NCBI GenBank assembly: GCA_964525395.1
Contig: CAZGGU010000004.1
Location: 1 to 53,091 of the forward strand
Reading direction: 5' to 3'
Source: 2-01-FULL-39-10-A sp964525395
GTDB taxonomy: Bacteria; Patescibacteriota; Microgenomatia; Levybacterales; UBA12049
Length of the DNA stretch: 53,091 nt
The notes below the pieces were generated by a model. It was not told the DNA's origin, did no database searches, and saw only the letters and a list, made by a program, of their open reading frames with translations. Positions 1-9,179 of this stretch are shown here, piece by piece (the first letter of the stretch is position 1; every line of letters begins with the position of its first letter). A program made the position numbers and the translations under genes.

Positions 1-1
1 T

Positions 2-2188
2 TTTTCATTTGCAAGAGAAATCTCCTATGCTTCATCTGTTGGATACTGGAAAAAGGCTGCATCTATGAACACCCCGAGAACGGTACATGGCGTAGCGCGA
101 TTTGGAAATAATATCTTAGTAGCCGGTGGTTATTTTGATGGACATATAATAAAATCTAGTGAGATCTATAACCCTTCTTCTGACTCATGGAAAACAACCC
201 AAGATATGAATTTTCCAAGAATGCTTTTTGGAAGTTCATATATGATCACTTTAAAAGATGGCAGAATATTAACAACAAATGGAGAAGGACCAGATTTTGT
301 AAAGGGTTCATCGAAAACAGAAGTATTTGATCCAAAAACAGAAAAGTGGTCTAGTCTTAGCGAGAGCAATATTGGAAGATATCGCGCTATATTTGCACCG
401 CTACCAAATAATAAAGTTCTACTTGCAAGTGGAAATAATGGTTCGGGAATAACTTCATCAGCAGAAATTTATGATGTGTTAACTGACACATGGTCGTATA
501 CCTCGAATATGCATATTGGTCGAGAAGGAACACCCTCCTTATCCATTTTAAATGATGGAAAAGTTTTAATAACAGGGGGCTACAACGGATCATCAGACGA
601 AAGCACAGCAGAAATATTTGACCCATTTTCTGAAACTTGGGAATTAACGCATCTTCCTTTTTCAATAAATAACGGCAATACAATTACTTTAAATAGTGGA
701 AAAGTACTTGCAATGTCAATTAACGGAGCAGCTATTCTCAACCCAGAAACAAAAGTTTGGGGACCAGCAAAAAACATGACTACTGCGAGAAGAAGCATTG
801 GATCATTCCTCCTCTCAGATGGAAAAGTCTTAGCATATGGTGGATCCGATGAGAACGGCACACTAGCTTCAGTGGAAATTTATGATCCTAATAAAAATGA
901 GTGGATTGCTGGACCAAGCCTACCTAAACCTCTAGAAAGTCTTTCTCCACTCAAAATTAATAAGTATACACATATTATTGAAGGTGGTGGGAATAGTGAT
1001 GGAGTACTAAATGACACCTATCTCTTTATTGAGCCTTTTCCTGACAAAAACCTAGACGTTCCTTTCTTTAGACAAACAAGTCCAGTCTGGTATAACAAAG
1101 TTTACGATTCTGCAAATATCTGGAGCCCATCTGACCCCACCATAAATGCATGGGGATGTGCTTTAACTTCAGCAGCAATGGTCTTAAGTTATCATGGAAT
1201 TACAAAACTTCCGGATAGAACATTGATTAACCCGCTAACTCTAAACGAATGGCTTAGGACACAAAAAGATGGATATATAGGAAATGGGCTAATTAATTGG
1301 CTAGCTATATCTAGACTTTCAAAACAGGCTAATAAAGTTAACAAAATTACTACTTTTGATGCTTTAGAATTTTCAAAAAATAAAACTAGCAATTTAGATA
1401 TTGTCAAAGAAGATATTACCAATAATCTTCCTGATATCCTAGAAATCCCTGGACATTTTTTCGTTGCTAAAGGAATTTCTGATAATGACGTTGTAATAAA
1501 TGACCCTTATTTTCCAAAAAGTTTATTTTCTGAGCATAATAACAAGTTAATTTCAGTCAATACTTTTAAGCCTTCATTTACTGATTTATCCTACATAATG
1601 ATTGTTGTAAATTCTAATATAAATGCTGAACTACAAAATGAGAATGGTGAGAAATTAGCAGATGCAATCGAAGAAAACTCATTACAAAACGACATAGATA
1701 ACTCTCAAACAAATAATTCAAGCGTAAAAATTATTTATTATCCAAAACCAACTGAAAATCATTACAAATTAAAAATTGCAACTAGCAACAGTTCAAATTA
1801 TGAAATTAAAATATTTCTTTACGATAAACAAGGAAACGTTCTGCAGACTACAAATAAAGGTGCTATTCCAGTGAATGAAAGCAAAATCCTACCAATAAAT
1901 TTCTTAAATCATAGCAATTTTTATACAAAAAAAGAATCGCTTGACTCATTATCTAAAGACATAGCACTAGGATTAGCTAAAAAACAAATTAAATCTGTAG
2001 CGTTAAGCCTGGAAATTAATAAACTTATTGCAAAAGCTAGAATTGAGCAAATACTCAAAAATAAATCAGATGAATTAATAACACTCAACAAATTAGAGGA
2101 ATTGGTAATTACAAACAATGATAAAATAACTGAGCCTGCATATTCAAAGATAATCTACGACATCAATTTTCTACAAACTCACCTATAA
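2..2188 (+). CDS. Kelch-repeat protein with C39-like cysteine peptidase domain (5' partial)
   Basis: The gene is cut by the left window edge: the frame stays open upstream of the first Met (base 65), and those codons continue a Kelch repeat (aromatic and W residues, then a MNTPR turn). Residues numbered from that Met: about 1-320 hold some six Kelch blades with recurring VLxxGG, EIYDP and W signatures, which should form a beta-propeller. Residues about 330-520 resemble peptidase C39_2: VPFFRQ, then WGCALTSA with Cys365 as presumed nucleophile, GHFFVAKG with His464, and a DP pair at Asp480. The last 190 residues are a beta-rich piece and a lysine-rich helical tail of unknown role. Binding by the propeller with bond cleavage by the C39 domain is inference; a substrate cannot be named. 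It is probably exported, but any signal peptide lies outside the window. The next gene, signal peptidase I, is on the same strand. Confidence 0.8.
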   Translation, partial: FSFAREISYASSVGYWKKAASMNTPRTVHGVARFGNNILVAGGYFDGHIIKSSEIYNPSSDSWKTTQDMNFPRMLFGSSYMITLKDGRILTTNGEGPDFVKGSSKTEVFDPKTEKWSSLSESNIGRYRAIFAPLPNNKVLLASGNNGSGITSSAEIYDVLTDTWSYTSNMHIGREGTPSLSILNDGKVLITGGYNGSSDESTAEIFDPFSETWELTHLPFSINNGNTITLNSGKVLAMSINGAAILNPETKVWGPAKNMTTARRSIGSFLLSDGKVLAYGGSDENGTLASVEIYDPNKNEWIAGPSLPKPLESLSPLKINKYTHIIEGGGNSDGVLNDTYLFIEPFPDKNLDVPFFRQTSPVWYNKVYDSANIWSPSDPTINAWGCALTSAAMVLSYHGITKLPDRTLINPLTLNEWLRTQKDGYIGNGLINWLAISRLSKQANKVNKITTFDALEFSKNKTSNLDIVKEDITNNLPDILEIPGHFFVAKGISDNDVVINDPYFPKSLFSEHNNKLISVNTFKPSFTDLSYIMIVVNSNINAELQNENGEKLADAIEENSLQNDIDNSQTNNSSVKIIYYPKPTENHYKLKIATSNSSNYEIKIFLYDKQGNVLQTTNKGAIPVNESKILPINFLNHSNFYTKKESLDSLSKDIALGLAKKQIKSVALSLEINKLIAKARIEQILKNKSDELITLNKLEELVITNNDKITEPAYSKIIYDINFLQTHL

Positions 2189-2227
2189 TCATTTGACTTT
2201 GGTTCCCTGCTTTGGGAAAATGGATGG

Positions 2228-2788
2228 ATGGAATACGCAAGAAAAGCCTACTATATAATCTTGGATTTCGCCCAAACCATCATCCTCGCGATCGGCGCTT
2301 TCGTGATCGTTTACTTCTTCTTATTCAAACCTTTCCAAGTTTCCGGTAGTTCCATGTATCCGAATTTCATGGACAGGGAATATCTCATCGCTAATGTCAT
2401 CGGTCTTAGACTTTCTGATCCTAAACTTGGAGATGTAGTAGTTTTTAAAGCGCCAAATGATCCAGAAAAAGATTACATAAAAAGAGTGATTGGCGTACCA
2501 GGAGACTCAGTGGGAATTCAGGACGGAAAAGTTTTACTCAATGGCAAAATCTTAGACGAATCAGCATATCTGAAACCAGATGTGGTGACTAAAGGCAGTG
2601 CTTTCTTAAGAGATGATCAAACTGTCGTAGTTCCTGAAGGAAATTTCTTCGTCATGGGAGATAACCGCGGCTTTTCATCTGACTCACGCGAATGGGGTTT
2701 CGTACCTAAGAAAAATATCCTAGGAAAATCGCTTTTGATATATCTTCCGCTGAACAAAGCTGGGGTTATAAGCAATCCTTATAATTAA
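2228..2788 (+). CDS. lepB: Signal peptidase I
   Basis: Membrane serine protease (S26) that removes signal peptides from exported proteins. One membrane segment spans about residues 14-33, followed by the SGSSMYP box with catalytic Ser42. Lys85 in KRVIGVPGD is the general base, and FVMGDNR plus the SSDSR box complete the fold. At 186 residues it is a normal short Gram-positive-type enzyme. Three ATGs overlap just upstream (2220, 2224, 2228); only 2228 is in frame, and no good Shine-Dalgarno precedes it. A TATAAT at 2184-2189 overlaps the stop of the previous gene and could give a roughly 30-base leader. The 3' end overlaps parB tail to tail by 4 bases. Confidence 0.95.
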   Translation: MEYARKAYYIILDFAQTIILAIGAFVIVYFFLFKPFQVSGSSMYPNFMDREYLIANVIGLRLSDPKLGDVVVFKAPNDPEKDYIKRVIGVPGDSVGIQDGKVLLNGKILDESAYLKPDVVTKGSAFLRDDQTVVVPEGNFFVMGDNRGFSSDSREWGFVPKKNILGKSLLIYLPLNKAGVISNPYN

Positions 2789-3603
2789 GCAGTTAAGAGG
2801 TTTACAAATTCCTGAACTTTAGGACCAGTCACATCTACATCTCCTGAAAATTCGATAACAATTCGAGCTTTGGATCTGGATTGGAAAATGCCCACCTTAT
2901 CCACTGATCTTTTATCCTTAATAGTTTTCGCCATTTCATCAAGCTCTGGTACCCAAAGCTTATCTGTTTTCTTAGGCGCACGCGCTTCTACTTCACCTTT
3001 TACTTTTCGAGCCATGTCCTCAGTCTCTCGAACTGTACTGTTTTCTTTAAGGATTTTCTTGAATAGTTCAAGCATGAGCTTAGTGTCTCCGACTGAAATA
3101 AGAGGCCTGACATGTCCTTCAGTAATAACTCCGGCGACCAGTGCATCTTTTATAGCGTCAGGAAGGGAAAGTAAGCGGATAGTATTCGAAACTGTAGGTG
3201 CACTCTTTCCCACTTTTCGTGCTACTTCGTTAGTTCCTAATCCGAATTCATCGATAAGTCTTTTATAAGCTTGTGCGCGCTCGATAGGATTAAGATCTTC
3301 TCTCTGAACGTTTTCTACAATTGCCATTTCAAGCATTTGCTGAGGGGAAGTCTGCTTAATAACTACTGGAACATTTTTAAGCCCAGCTAGCTTAGCTGCT
3401 CTCCAGCGTCTTTCTCCTGCAATGATTTGATAACCTGCTGGAGTAGATGCAACAACGATAGGTTCTAGAATACCTTGTTCACGAATAGAATCTGCGAGTT
3501 CTGCGAGAGATTCGGGGGAAATGATTCCTCTAGGTTGGAGAGGATTAGATTGTAGTACTCCTACTTCTAATTCTGTTAATTTATCAGACTGCTGATTATC
3601 CAT
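2785..3603 (-). CDS. parB: Chromosome partitioning protein ParB
   Basis: ParB/Spo0J-family CTPase clamp that loads at parS and organises the origin region. The N-terminal ParB/Srx domain carries the GERRWRA nucleotide-binding motif at 63-69. A helix-turn-helix follows (about 118-150, EVARKVGKSAPTVSN). The C-terminal 60 residues should be the dimerisation domain. Its length, 272 residues, is typical. The start codon shares one base with the rpmA stop (TAATG), so it is probably translationally coupled to the ribosomal genes. No parA is in the window, and I saw no parS-like palindrome. Confidence 0.93.
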   Translation of the reverse strand: MDNQQSDKLTELEVGVLQSNPLQPRGIISPESLAELADSIREQGILEPIVVASTPAGYQIIAGERRWRAAKLAGLKNVPVVIKQTSPQQMLEMAIVENVQREDLNPIERAQAYKRLIDEFGLGTNEVARKVGKSAPTVSNTIRLLSLPDAIKDALVAGVITEGHVRPLISVGDTKLMLELFKKILKENSTVRETEDMARKVKGEVEARAPKKTDKLWVPELDEMAKTIKDKRSVDKVGIFQSRSKARIVIEFSGDVDVTGPKVQEFVNLLTA

Positions 3604-3854
3604 TATTTAGCGATAATTTCTACGTACTTTTTTCCTTGTCTTTCTTTAAAGTTAACTACACCGTCAGTTACTGCGAAGAGAGTGAAATCTTTTCCCATTC
3701 CTACTCCATTACCAGGGAAGAATTTAGATCCTCTTTGGCGAACGATAATATTTCCAGAGATAGCTTTTTCTCCAGCATATAACTTCACGCCTAAGCGTTT
3801 CGCTATCGAATCTCTATTTCCTTTAACTGAGCCTTGTGCTTTTGTATGTGCCAT
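3603..3854 (-). CDS. rpmA: 50S ribosomal protein bL27
   Basis: Ribosomal protein of the large subunit whose N-terminus reaches the peptidyl-transferase centre. The 83 residues show the family signature: MAHTKAQGS, then NRDSIAKRLGVK, GNIIVRQRG and PGNGVGMGKD. It starts with MAH directly, without the N-terminal extension that is cleaved in Firmicutes. It lies between rplU and parB. The 70-base gap to rplU contains a short stem-loop (3893-3918), so the pair may not be strictly coupled. Confidence 0.96.
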   Translation of the reverse strand: MAHTKAQGSVKGNRDSIAKRLGVKLYAGEKAISGNIIVRQRGSKFFPGNGVGMGKDFTLFAVTDGVVNFKERQGKKYVEIIAK

Positions 3855-3924
3855 ATGTTTGTGAAAATTTACTTAATTCTATACTTAGTTTTCACAGTCG
3901 TCAATACGACAAACTGTGTCAAAA

Positions 3925-4296
3925 CTATTCTTTTTCGGTTTTGGGAGCAGATTTGGTTGGTTTATCAGCCTTTTTAGCTCCTCCGAAATCGATTTTATCA
4001 ATTTTTATTACTGAAAGCTGAGCACGGAACCCTGTGGTTCTTCTGTATCTAGACTTAGCTTTAAACTTCATTACTCTGATCTTTTCTCCCTTTTTCTCTT
4101 CTACGAGTGATGCATCTACACTAGCTCCTGATACGGTTGGTTTTCCCACTACTACAGAGTCTTCATTAACCGACAAAAGTACCTCATTAAAGGTCATGGT
4201 CTTTTTTCCAGCGAAATCTAATTTATCAACTTCTAGTGTGTCTCCTGTTGAAACTTTATATTGTTTTCCGCCTGCTTTGATCACTGCGTATTGCAT
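3925..4296 (-). CDS. rplU: 50S ribosomal protein bL21
   Basis: Large-subunit protein that binds 23S rRNA. The YAVIKAGGKQYKV start, the GKP turn and the basic stretch KAKSRYRRTTGFRAQ identify it. At 123 residues it exceeds the usual ~103 because of a lysine/proline-rich tail (about 108-123) expected to be disordered. It is the first gene of rplU-rpmA-parB. An extended -10 box 8 bases before the ATG and the absence of a Shine-Dalgarno point to leaderless mRNA. Confidence 0.96.
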   Translation of the reverse strand: MQYAVIKAGGKQYKVSTGDTLEVDKLDFAGKKTMTFNEVLLSVNEDSVVVGKPTVSGASVDASLVEEKKGEKIRVMKFKAKSRYRRTTGFRAQLSVIKIDKIDFGGAKKADKPTKSAPKTEKE

Positions 4297-4304
4297 AGGT
4301 TCAA

Positions 4305-4313
4305 ATTATACCA
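4305..4313 (-). promoter_or_regulatory. Extended -10 promoter of rplU (leaderless)
   Basis: Read on the minus strand this is TGGTATAAT, a perfect extended -10 element. Eight bases separate it from the rplU ATG, so transcription should begin at or next to the start codon. No Shine-Dalgarno is present. Confidence 0.75.
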
Positions 4314-4318
4314 AAAAT

Positions 4319-5398
4319 CTACCTAATTTCCAATACTTCAGCTCGTTTTCGTTTATGGACCGCAAAAAGGAGTCCAAGGAGAATAAAGTTGGATAAAAGC
4401 GAACTTCCTCCGTAGGAGACAAAAGGCAAGGTCACGCCCACAATAGGCACGATTCCGATGTTCATTCCCACATTTACGAAGAAGTGTACGAAGATTAAAA
4501 GGAAAACGATAGAGGAAAAAAGCTTGGAAAACTTGTCATCAGAATTGCGAATAATTAAAAACAGTCGATAGAAAATAAAGGCAAAACAGAAAATAATGAT
4601 AATTGAACCTACAAATCCAAGCTCTTCAGAAATGGTCGCGAAAATAAAATCTGTATGATGTTCTGGAAGAAATCTAAGCTCTGCCTGAGTTCCTTGACCT
4701 AGCCCACGACCGATAATCATACCAGAACCCACGGCGATGACAGACTGAATAGCGTTATAGGAAGTTCCGAGCGGATCTCGACTAGGATTAATAAAGGTAA
4801 GCACGCGCTGGCGCTGATAATCATGCAGGAGTACCCACAGAAATGGAAGAGAGGTAAGCCAGATTAAAAAGCCCGCGATAAACCATCTAAGCGGATAACC
4901 GTATATCACCAGAGCACCCATACCAACGATCACATAAATTAGCGCATTTCCCAAATCTGGCTGAAAGAAGATAAGTAAAAAGATGGGCGCCATAAGTGCA
5001 AGAGAGGCTATAAAAGATTTAAAAGAATAAGAGTTTAGCTGCGAGAGATAAGCGGCGAAGGAAATAGCGATAAAGGGCTTGAGAAGCTCTGAAAACTGAA
5101 TTCCCACACCGGCGATCATAAACCAGCGCACACTTCCCCTACTCTCGGAACCAAGAAATAAAACTGCAGTCAAAAGAAGAAGTGAGACTACGTAAACAAT
5201 GATGTAATATTTTTTAAAAATGGCTGCATTGATTTGAGAGAAGAAGAAAAGCATAAAGACGGAAAGACCTGTGAAGATAAATTGAGATCTAAAAGTCGTG
5301 GGTTCAATCGTGTAAATGGTCGTTAAGCTAAAAATCAAAAGAATTGCGATCGGAAGAAGCAGGAACCAATCAATAGAAGACAGATTTAACCATTTCAT
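4319..5398 (-). CDS. rodA: Rod-shape SEDS peptidoglycan polymerase RodA
   Basis: SEDS-family glycosyltransferase that polymerises lipid II in lateral wall growth with a class B PBP. The 359 residues are almost wholly hydrophobic (about ten membrane segments). Family signatures include FQPDLGNALIY with its conserved Asp in the middle, the RVLTFINPSRDPLGTSYN loop, and the C-terminal PFVSYGGSSL. It is one of two SEDS genes here; the other (30883-31962) sits in the division cluster, so this one is called RodA. Its ATG overlaps the ileS stop by one base, making it the second gene of an ileS-rodA transcript. Confidence 0.9.
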   Translation of the reverse strand: MKWLNLSSIDWFLLLPIAILLIFSLTTIYTIEPTTFRSQFIFTGLSVFMLFFFSQINAAIFKKYYIIVYVVSLLLLTAVLFLGSESRGSVRWFMIAGVGIQFSELLKPFIAISFAAYLSQLNSYSFKSFIASLALMAPIFLLIFFQPDLGNALIYVIVGMGALVIYGYPLRWFIAGFLIWLTSLPFLWVLLHDYQRQRVLTFINPSRDPLGTSYNAIQSVIAVGSGMIIGRGLGQGTQAELRFLPEHHTDFIFATISEELGFVGSIIIIFCFAFIFYRLFLIIRNSDDKFSKLFSSIVFLLIFVHFFVNVGMNIGIVPIVGVTLPFVSYGGSSLLSNFILLGLLFAVHKRKRAEVLEIR

Positions 5399-8322
5399 TA
5401 AACTTTTTTAACACTAAATTCCCCTTGGGTCAAATTTCGAACTAATGCTCTCTTTTTAATCTCTGCCTCGAAAGCTTCTGGCCAGCTTGGAAGATCAACG
5501 TCCACAAGATCGTCTAAATTTGTGCCAAGTGCTTTTCTTTCCTGCTGAATCTTGCGGATCAAATCCCTCGCCTCTCCTTCTGCTAATAACTCTGGGGTAA
5601 GTTCAATGTCGACGAAAAGCCCAATTTTCTTTTTATAGTCAGACTCCTGGGTCCCGTCAATAATAAACTCGCCTTTAGGCATGTCTTCATAATGCAGATA
5701 CTCAACAGCTTTAATATTTAATTCATTTTTCAATAATTCTTCGATGGGACCAAAAGACTCAGCATTTAAATCTGTATAACCGAAAATTCCCATCCTTTTT
5801 AAAGGCTGTCTAACTTTTAGATTCTTTTCTTTACGAACAGCGTGAACACGTTCTACAAAATATCTTCCTAAAATCATTTGGTCGATTAGTTTCTGGTCAA
5901 ACTCAACTGCAGTTGGAAAATCGGCAAGATGCACTGAATCTTCTCCAGTCAAATTCGTATAGATTTCATCAGAAACGAAAGGAATAAATGGCGCAAGTAG
6001 AATAGAATACTTAACTAAAACTGAATATAGGGTATTTAAGGCATTCTTTCGGTCCTCTGCGTCTTCCGATGAAGGATTTACGCGAGTTCTGGAACTTCTG
6101 ACATACCAATTAGATAAATCATCAATTATGAACTTTTCTATTTCTTCGACTGCCTTATCAGCGCTGTATGATTCGATATTTTCGGACACAATTTTTATAC
6201 TCTGATTCATGCGCGCAATGATCCATTTATCAAGCACATTGTCGGAATTTAAACTATTGTCGGGCTTAAAATCATCTAGATTCGCATATGTCACAAAGAA
6301 GCTATAAACATTCCACAGACGAATCATAAAAAGTCTTCTTACCTCATCTGCCACATGAGAACCGAAATTCAGATTATATTCAGGATTTTGCTTAAGATAC
6401 ATAAAGCGCATCACGTCAACCCCAAACTTATCTGCTGCTTCATTAAATTCGATCGAATTCCCCTTACTCTTATGCATTTCCTCTCCATGCTCGTCTCGTA
6501 CTGAAGCGAAACCAAGAACAGTTTTAAATGGATTTTCATTTTTAAGTGCTGTCGCCATAGCGATAAGCGAGTAAAACCAGTTCTTAAACTGACCGGGGAA
6601 ACTTTCAGTAATAAAATCTGCAGGAAACCGTTCCTCTGGCATAGTCGAGAAAGGCACAATTCCAGCGTCCAGCCATGGATTTCCCACATCTGGAATACGA
6701 CTAACTACTTCACCGCACTCAGAACAAGCGATTTTTACTTCGTCAATCCAGGGTCTATGTGGCGAATTACCATCGAAATTCTCCCAACCTTCCACTGCTT
6801 TTTCCTGAAGCTCTCCACGAGAACCTATGACGTCGAAATGACCACATTTCCTACATTCATAAATAGGAAGTGCGAGTCCCCAATATCTCTTCTTCGAAAT
6901 TAGCCAAGAATGCATGTTTTTGAGCCAATCAAGTTCGCGATCCAGTCCCCACTCAGGTAACCAATTAATTTTCTTCGCTACTTCTACCATTTGCTCGCGA
7001 TAAGTCTTTCCTGATTGATCAGGAGTGTCCATAGCGATATACCATTCATCTACAACACGCCAAACAAGCTCAGTTTTACATCTCCAACATGTAGGATATC
7101 GATGCTTATACTTAAGAATTGTGAATATAAATTTACCTCCATCTTTCTCATTTAGCTCGTCAATGATGATTTCAGGATGCCATTTCGCATTCTGTCCACT
7201 AAATATACCCATTTCTGGATAATATGAAGCGTCTTCTTCTATAGCAGAAATGACCGGAAGTTCATTTTCTTTTCCTAATTTAAAGTCTTCTTCCCCAGCG
7301 CCCGGTGCGACATGTAAAAGTCCAGTTCCTTCTTCACTCGTAACAACTTCGCCACCGTCAATAACTCTATGCTTATAAGTGCCCAAAGTTTTAGCGACAA
7401 ACGGAAGGTCATCAAAAGGCGCGGAATAGGTCCAACCAACGAGCTTAGTACCAGGTAATTTTTCACCGTTAACTTTTCCGTCTTTGAGAATATCAATCTT
7501 TTCAAGTTCACTAATTCTTTTATCCATCAACCAGAGCTTTTCACCATTCACTTCAAATGAAGAATATTCCTCTTCCGGGTTTACTGCTACAGCTACGTTC
7601 GAAGGAATAGTCCAAGGTGTAGTCGTCCAGACCAGCAAGAATTCACTGTCACGTCCGTCAAGCGGTAACTTAAAGAAGATGGAATCATGAGTAAGCTCTT
7701 TATATTCTTCAGTCAAGATTTCGTGCTGAGAAATCGCAGTTCCGCAACGAGGACACCAAGGCACAGTATCATGCCCTTTATAAAGCCAGCCTTTTTCATT
7801 AACTACTTTTAGAAAATTCCAAATCTCATAATTATTCCGGTCACTGGAAGTATGATATGAATTTTCCCAGTTCATGAAATAACCGAGACGCTTAGACTGC
7901 TCAGTTTGTATAGCTGAAAATTTAGCAACTCTTTCTTTGCAAAGATTAATAAACTTTTCTAAAGAGGCAAATTTATCACCGGGCACCAAATTTTCAATAT
8001 CTTTTTTATTTTTAAGTCCTAGCTCTTTCTCAACTTCTACCTCCACCCAAAGACCTTGCTCATCGAAACCATTCTGAAATCTCTGTTTCTTACCTTTAGC
8101 ATTCCAATATCTTTGCCAGAAATCTTTATAAGTTCTACCCCAAGCATGGTGAACACCCATAGGATTATTCGCGGTAATTGGACCGTCTAAAAATGAGAAT
8201 TTTTCTGAAGAAGAATCATTTTTATGAAGATATTGTTCGACTATGCCTTTTTCATACCACTTTTTAAGGAGTATATTTTCATTTTCGACGAAATCTACTT
8301 GAGGAGAAACAGGTTTAAACAT
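5398..8322 (-). CDS. ileS: Isoleucine--tRNA ligase
   Basis: Class I aminoacyl-tRNA synthetase. The 974 residues hold a HIGH-type motif (GVHHAWGR, 56-63), an editing domain inserted in the Rossmann fold with a TTTPWTIPSN motif, and the KMSKS equivalent HKSKG near 615-620. Cys pairs (CPRCG, CWRC, CRKC, CSEC) inside the catalytic/insert region suggest zinc binding, as in long archaeal/eukaryote-like IleS forms. An anticodon-binding helical domain and a C-terminal domain follow. A TAAAAT box lies 7 bases before the ATG with no Shine-Dalgarno. It is coupled to rodA downstream. Confidence 0.96.
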   Translation of the reverse strand: MFKPVSPQVDFVENENILLKKWYEKGIVEQYLHKNDSSSEKFSFLDGPITANNPMGVHHAWGRTYKDFWQRYWNAKGKKQRFQNGFDEQGLWVEVEVEKELGLKNKKDIENLVPGDKFASLEKFINLCKERVAKFSAIQTEQSKRLGYFMNWENSYHTSSDRNNYEIWNFLKVVNEKGWLYKGHDTVPWCPRCGTAISQHEILTEEYKELTHDSIFFKLPLDGRDSEFLLVWTTTPWTIPSNVAVAVNPEEEYSSFEVNGEKLWLMDKRISELEKIDILKDGKVNGEKLPGTKLVGWTYSAPFDDLPFVAKTLGTYKHRVIDGGEVVTSEEGTGLLHVAPGAGEEDFKLGKENELPVISAIEEDASYYPEMGIFSGQNAKWHPEIIIDELNEKDGGKFIFTILKYKHRYPTCWRCKTELVWRVVDEWYIAMDTPDQSGKTYREQMVEVAKKINWLPEWGLDRELDWLKNMHSWLISKKRYWGLALPIYECRKCGHFDVIGSRGELQEKAVEGWENFDGNSPHRPWIDEVKIACSECGEVVSRIPDVGNPWLDAGIVPFSTMPEERFPADFITESFPGQFKNWFYSLIAMATALKNENPFKTVLGFASVRDEHGEEMHKSKGNSIEFNEAADKFGVDVMRFMYLKQNPEYNLNFGSHVADEVRRLFMIRLWNVYSFFVTYANLDDFKPDNSLNSDNVLDKWIIARMNQSIKIVSENIESYSADKAVEEIEKFIIDDLSNWYVRSSRTRVNPSSEDAEDRKNALNTLYSVLVKYSILLAPFIPFVSDEIYTNLTGEDSVHLADFPTAVEFDQKLIDQMILGRYFVERVHAVRKEKNLKVRQPLKRMGIFGYTDLNAESFGPIEELLKNELNIKAVEYLHYEDMPKGEFIIDGTQESDYKKKIGLFVDIELTPELLAEGEARDLIRKIQQERKALGTNLDDLVDVDLPSWPEAFEAEIKKRALVRNLTQGEFSVKKV

Positions 8323-8329
8323 AAAGCTA

Positions 8330-8335
8330 ATTTTA
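8330..8335 (-). promoter_or_regulatory. -10 box of ileS-rodA (leaderless)
   Basis: TAAAAT on the minus strand, 7 bases before the ileS ATG. The same geometry is seen before many other first genes in the window. Confidence 0.55.
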
Positions 8336-8350
8336 CCTTAAATTAGCTAC

Positions 8351-9157
8351 TCATTCAAGGGAAGCAGAGTCTGAATCTTTTATATTTCCCCATAAACGTT
8401 CTCGATATTCTGAGGTTACAAGCATATGCGCCATTCTCAGAAAACCAAATCTTTGCTCTAATATTCGATCCGGATACAGCTCACTTATTTGCCTTTCAAT
8501 TTCATCTTCATCAACTACCCCTTCAACTGATTTAAAAGTTGCTTTAGCAATATTCCTAAATTGAATAAAGAAATCCTCTGCTCCTTGTAAATATATAAAA
8601 TTATGTATTGCGGCCGGTGTATATACTCTTCTTAATAGCTCATAAAAATGCTCGTCAGAATTAAATACCCCTTCAATTTGAAGATCTTTTTCTGCTGCAA
8701 GCTCTTCAGCGGCTTTAATATGTTTTTCTAAATTATGGGTATAAAATTTTCTATAAGCATTAACTGTCAATAAATTTTTTTCACCTTTAAATAGATTGTC
8801 CAAAGTCTCCTGCGAAACTTTTTCAATAACTTCTTCTGGACCATAATCTTTAAGATGTTTTGCTAAATACGGAGCCAAAGTATTAGCTAAAATAATTCCC
8901 ACCTCTAAATCAGTCACTTCATCTCGATTTAGGGAAATTTGGATTATGGATGCTGCGGCAGGAACAGTTACAAAGGGAGGCAATCCTTCAGACCCTGGAT
9001 CAAAAAAACTTCTACTTATACTAGAAAATTCACCCTCAACGTCTACCATTCTTCTCGCAATAGACCAAGCCAATGGAGATATTTCAAACCTCTCATCCTC
9101 AGCAGGCTCTGAAAATTCAGCAGATATATATTTTTCCTTATCTATATTGTTGTCCAT
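8351..9157 (-). CDS. Unknown acidic alpha-helical protein
   Basis: I do not recognise this protein. It is mostly helical and acidic, with no signal peptide, membrane segment or metal motif. The chosen start (MDNNIDKEKY, 268 residues) lies 22 bases after the CAP-protein stop. An in-frame ATG at 9235 would add 26 residues but overlap the CAP gene by 56 bases. It is the last gene of the FKBP / L,D-transpeptidase / CAP series, so an envelope connection is possible but unproven. Codon use matches the neighbours, and the long uninterrupted frame supports a real gene. Confidence 0.7.
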   Translation of the reverse strand: MDNNIDKEKYISAEFSEPAEDERFEISPLAWSIARRMVDVEGEFSSISRSFFDPGSEGLPPFVTVPAAASIIQISLNRDEVTDLEVGIILANTLAPYLAKHLKDYGPEEVIEKVSQETLDNLFKGEKNLLTVNAYRKFYTHNLEKHIKAAEELAAEKDLQIEGVFNSDEHFYELLRRVYTPAAIHNFIYLQGAEDFFIQFRNIAKATFKSVEGVVDEDEIERQISELYPDRILEQRFGFLRMAHMLVTSEYRERLWGNIKDSDSASLE

Positions 9158-9179
9158 AAATGAAAGTTGACATATTAGA

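Noticed and set aside
2202..2217. TTCCC...GGGAA stem before lepB as a terminator
   Set aside because: Only five base pairs and no T-tract; it is more likely chance.
3893..3918. Stem-loop between rplU and rpmA as an attenuator
   Set aside because: The stem is short with an internal loop and no T-tract; a role cannot be supported from sequence alone.
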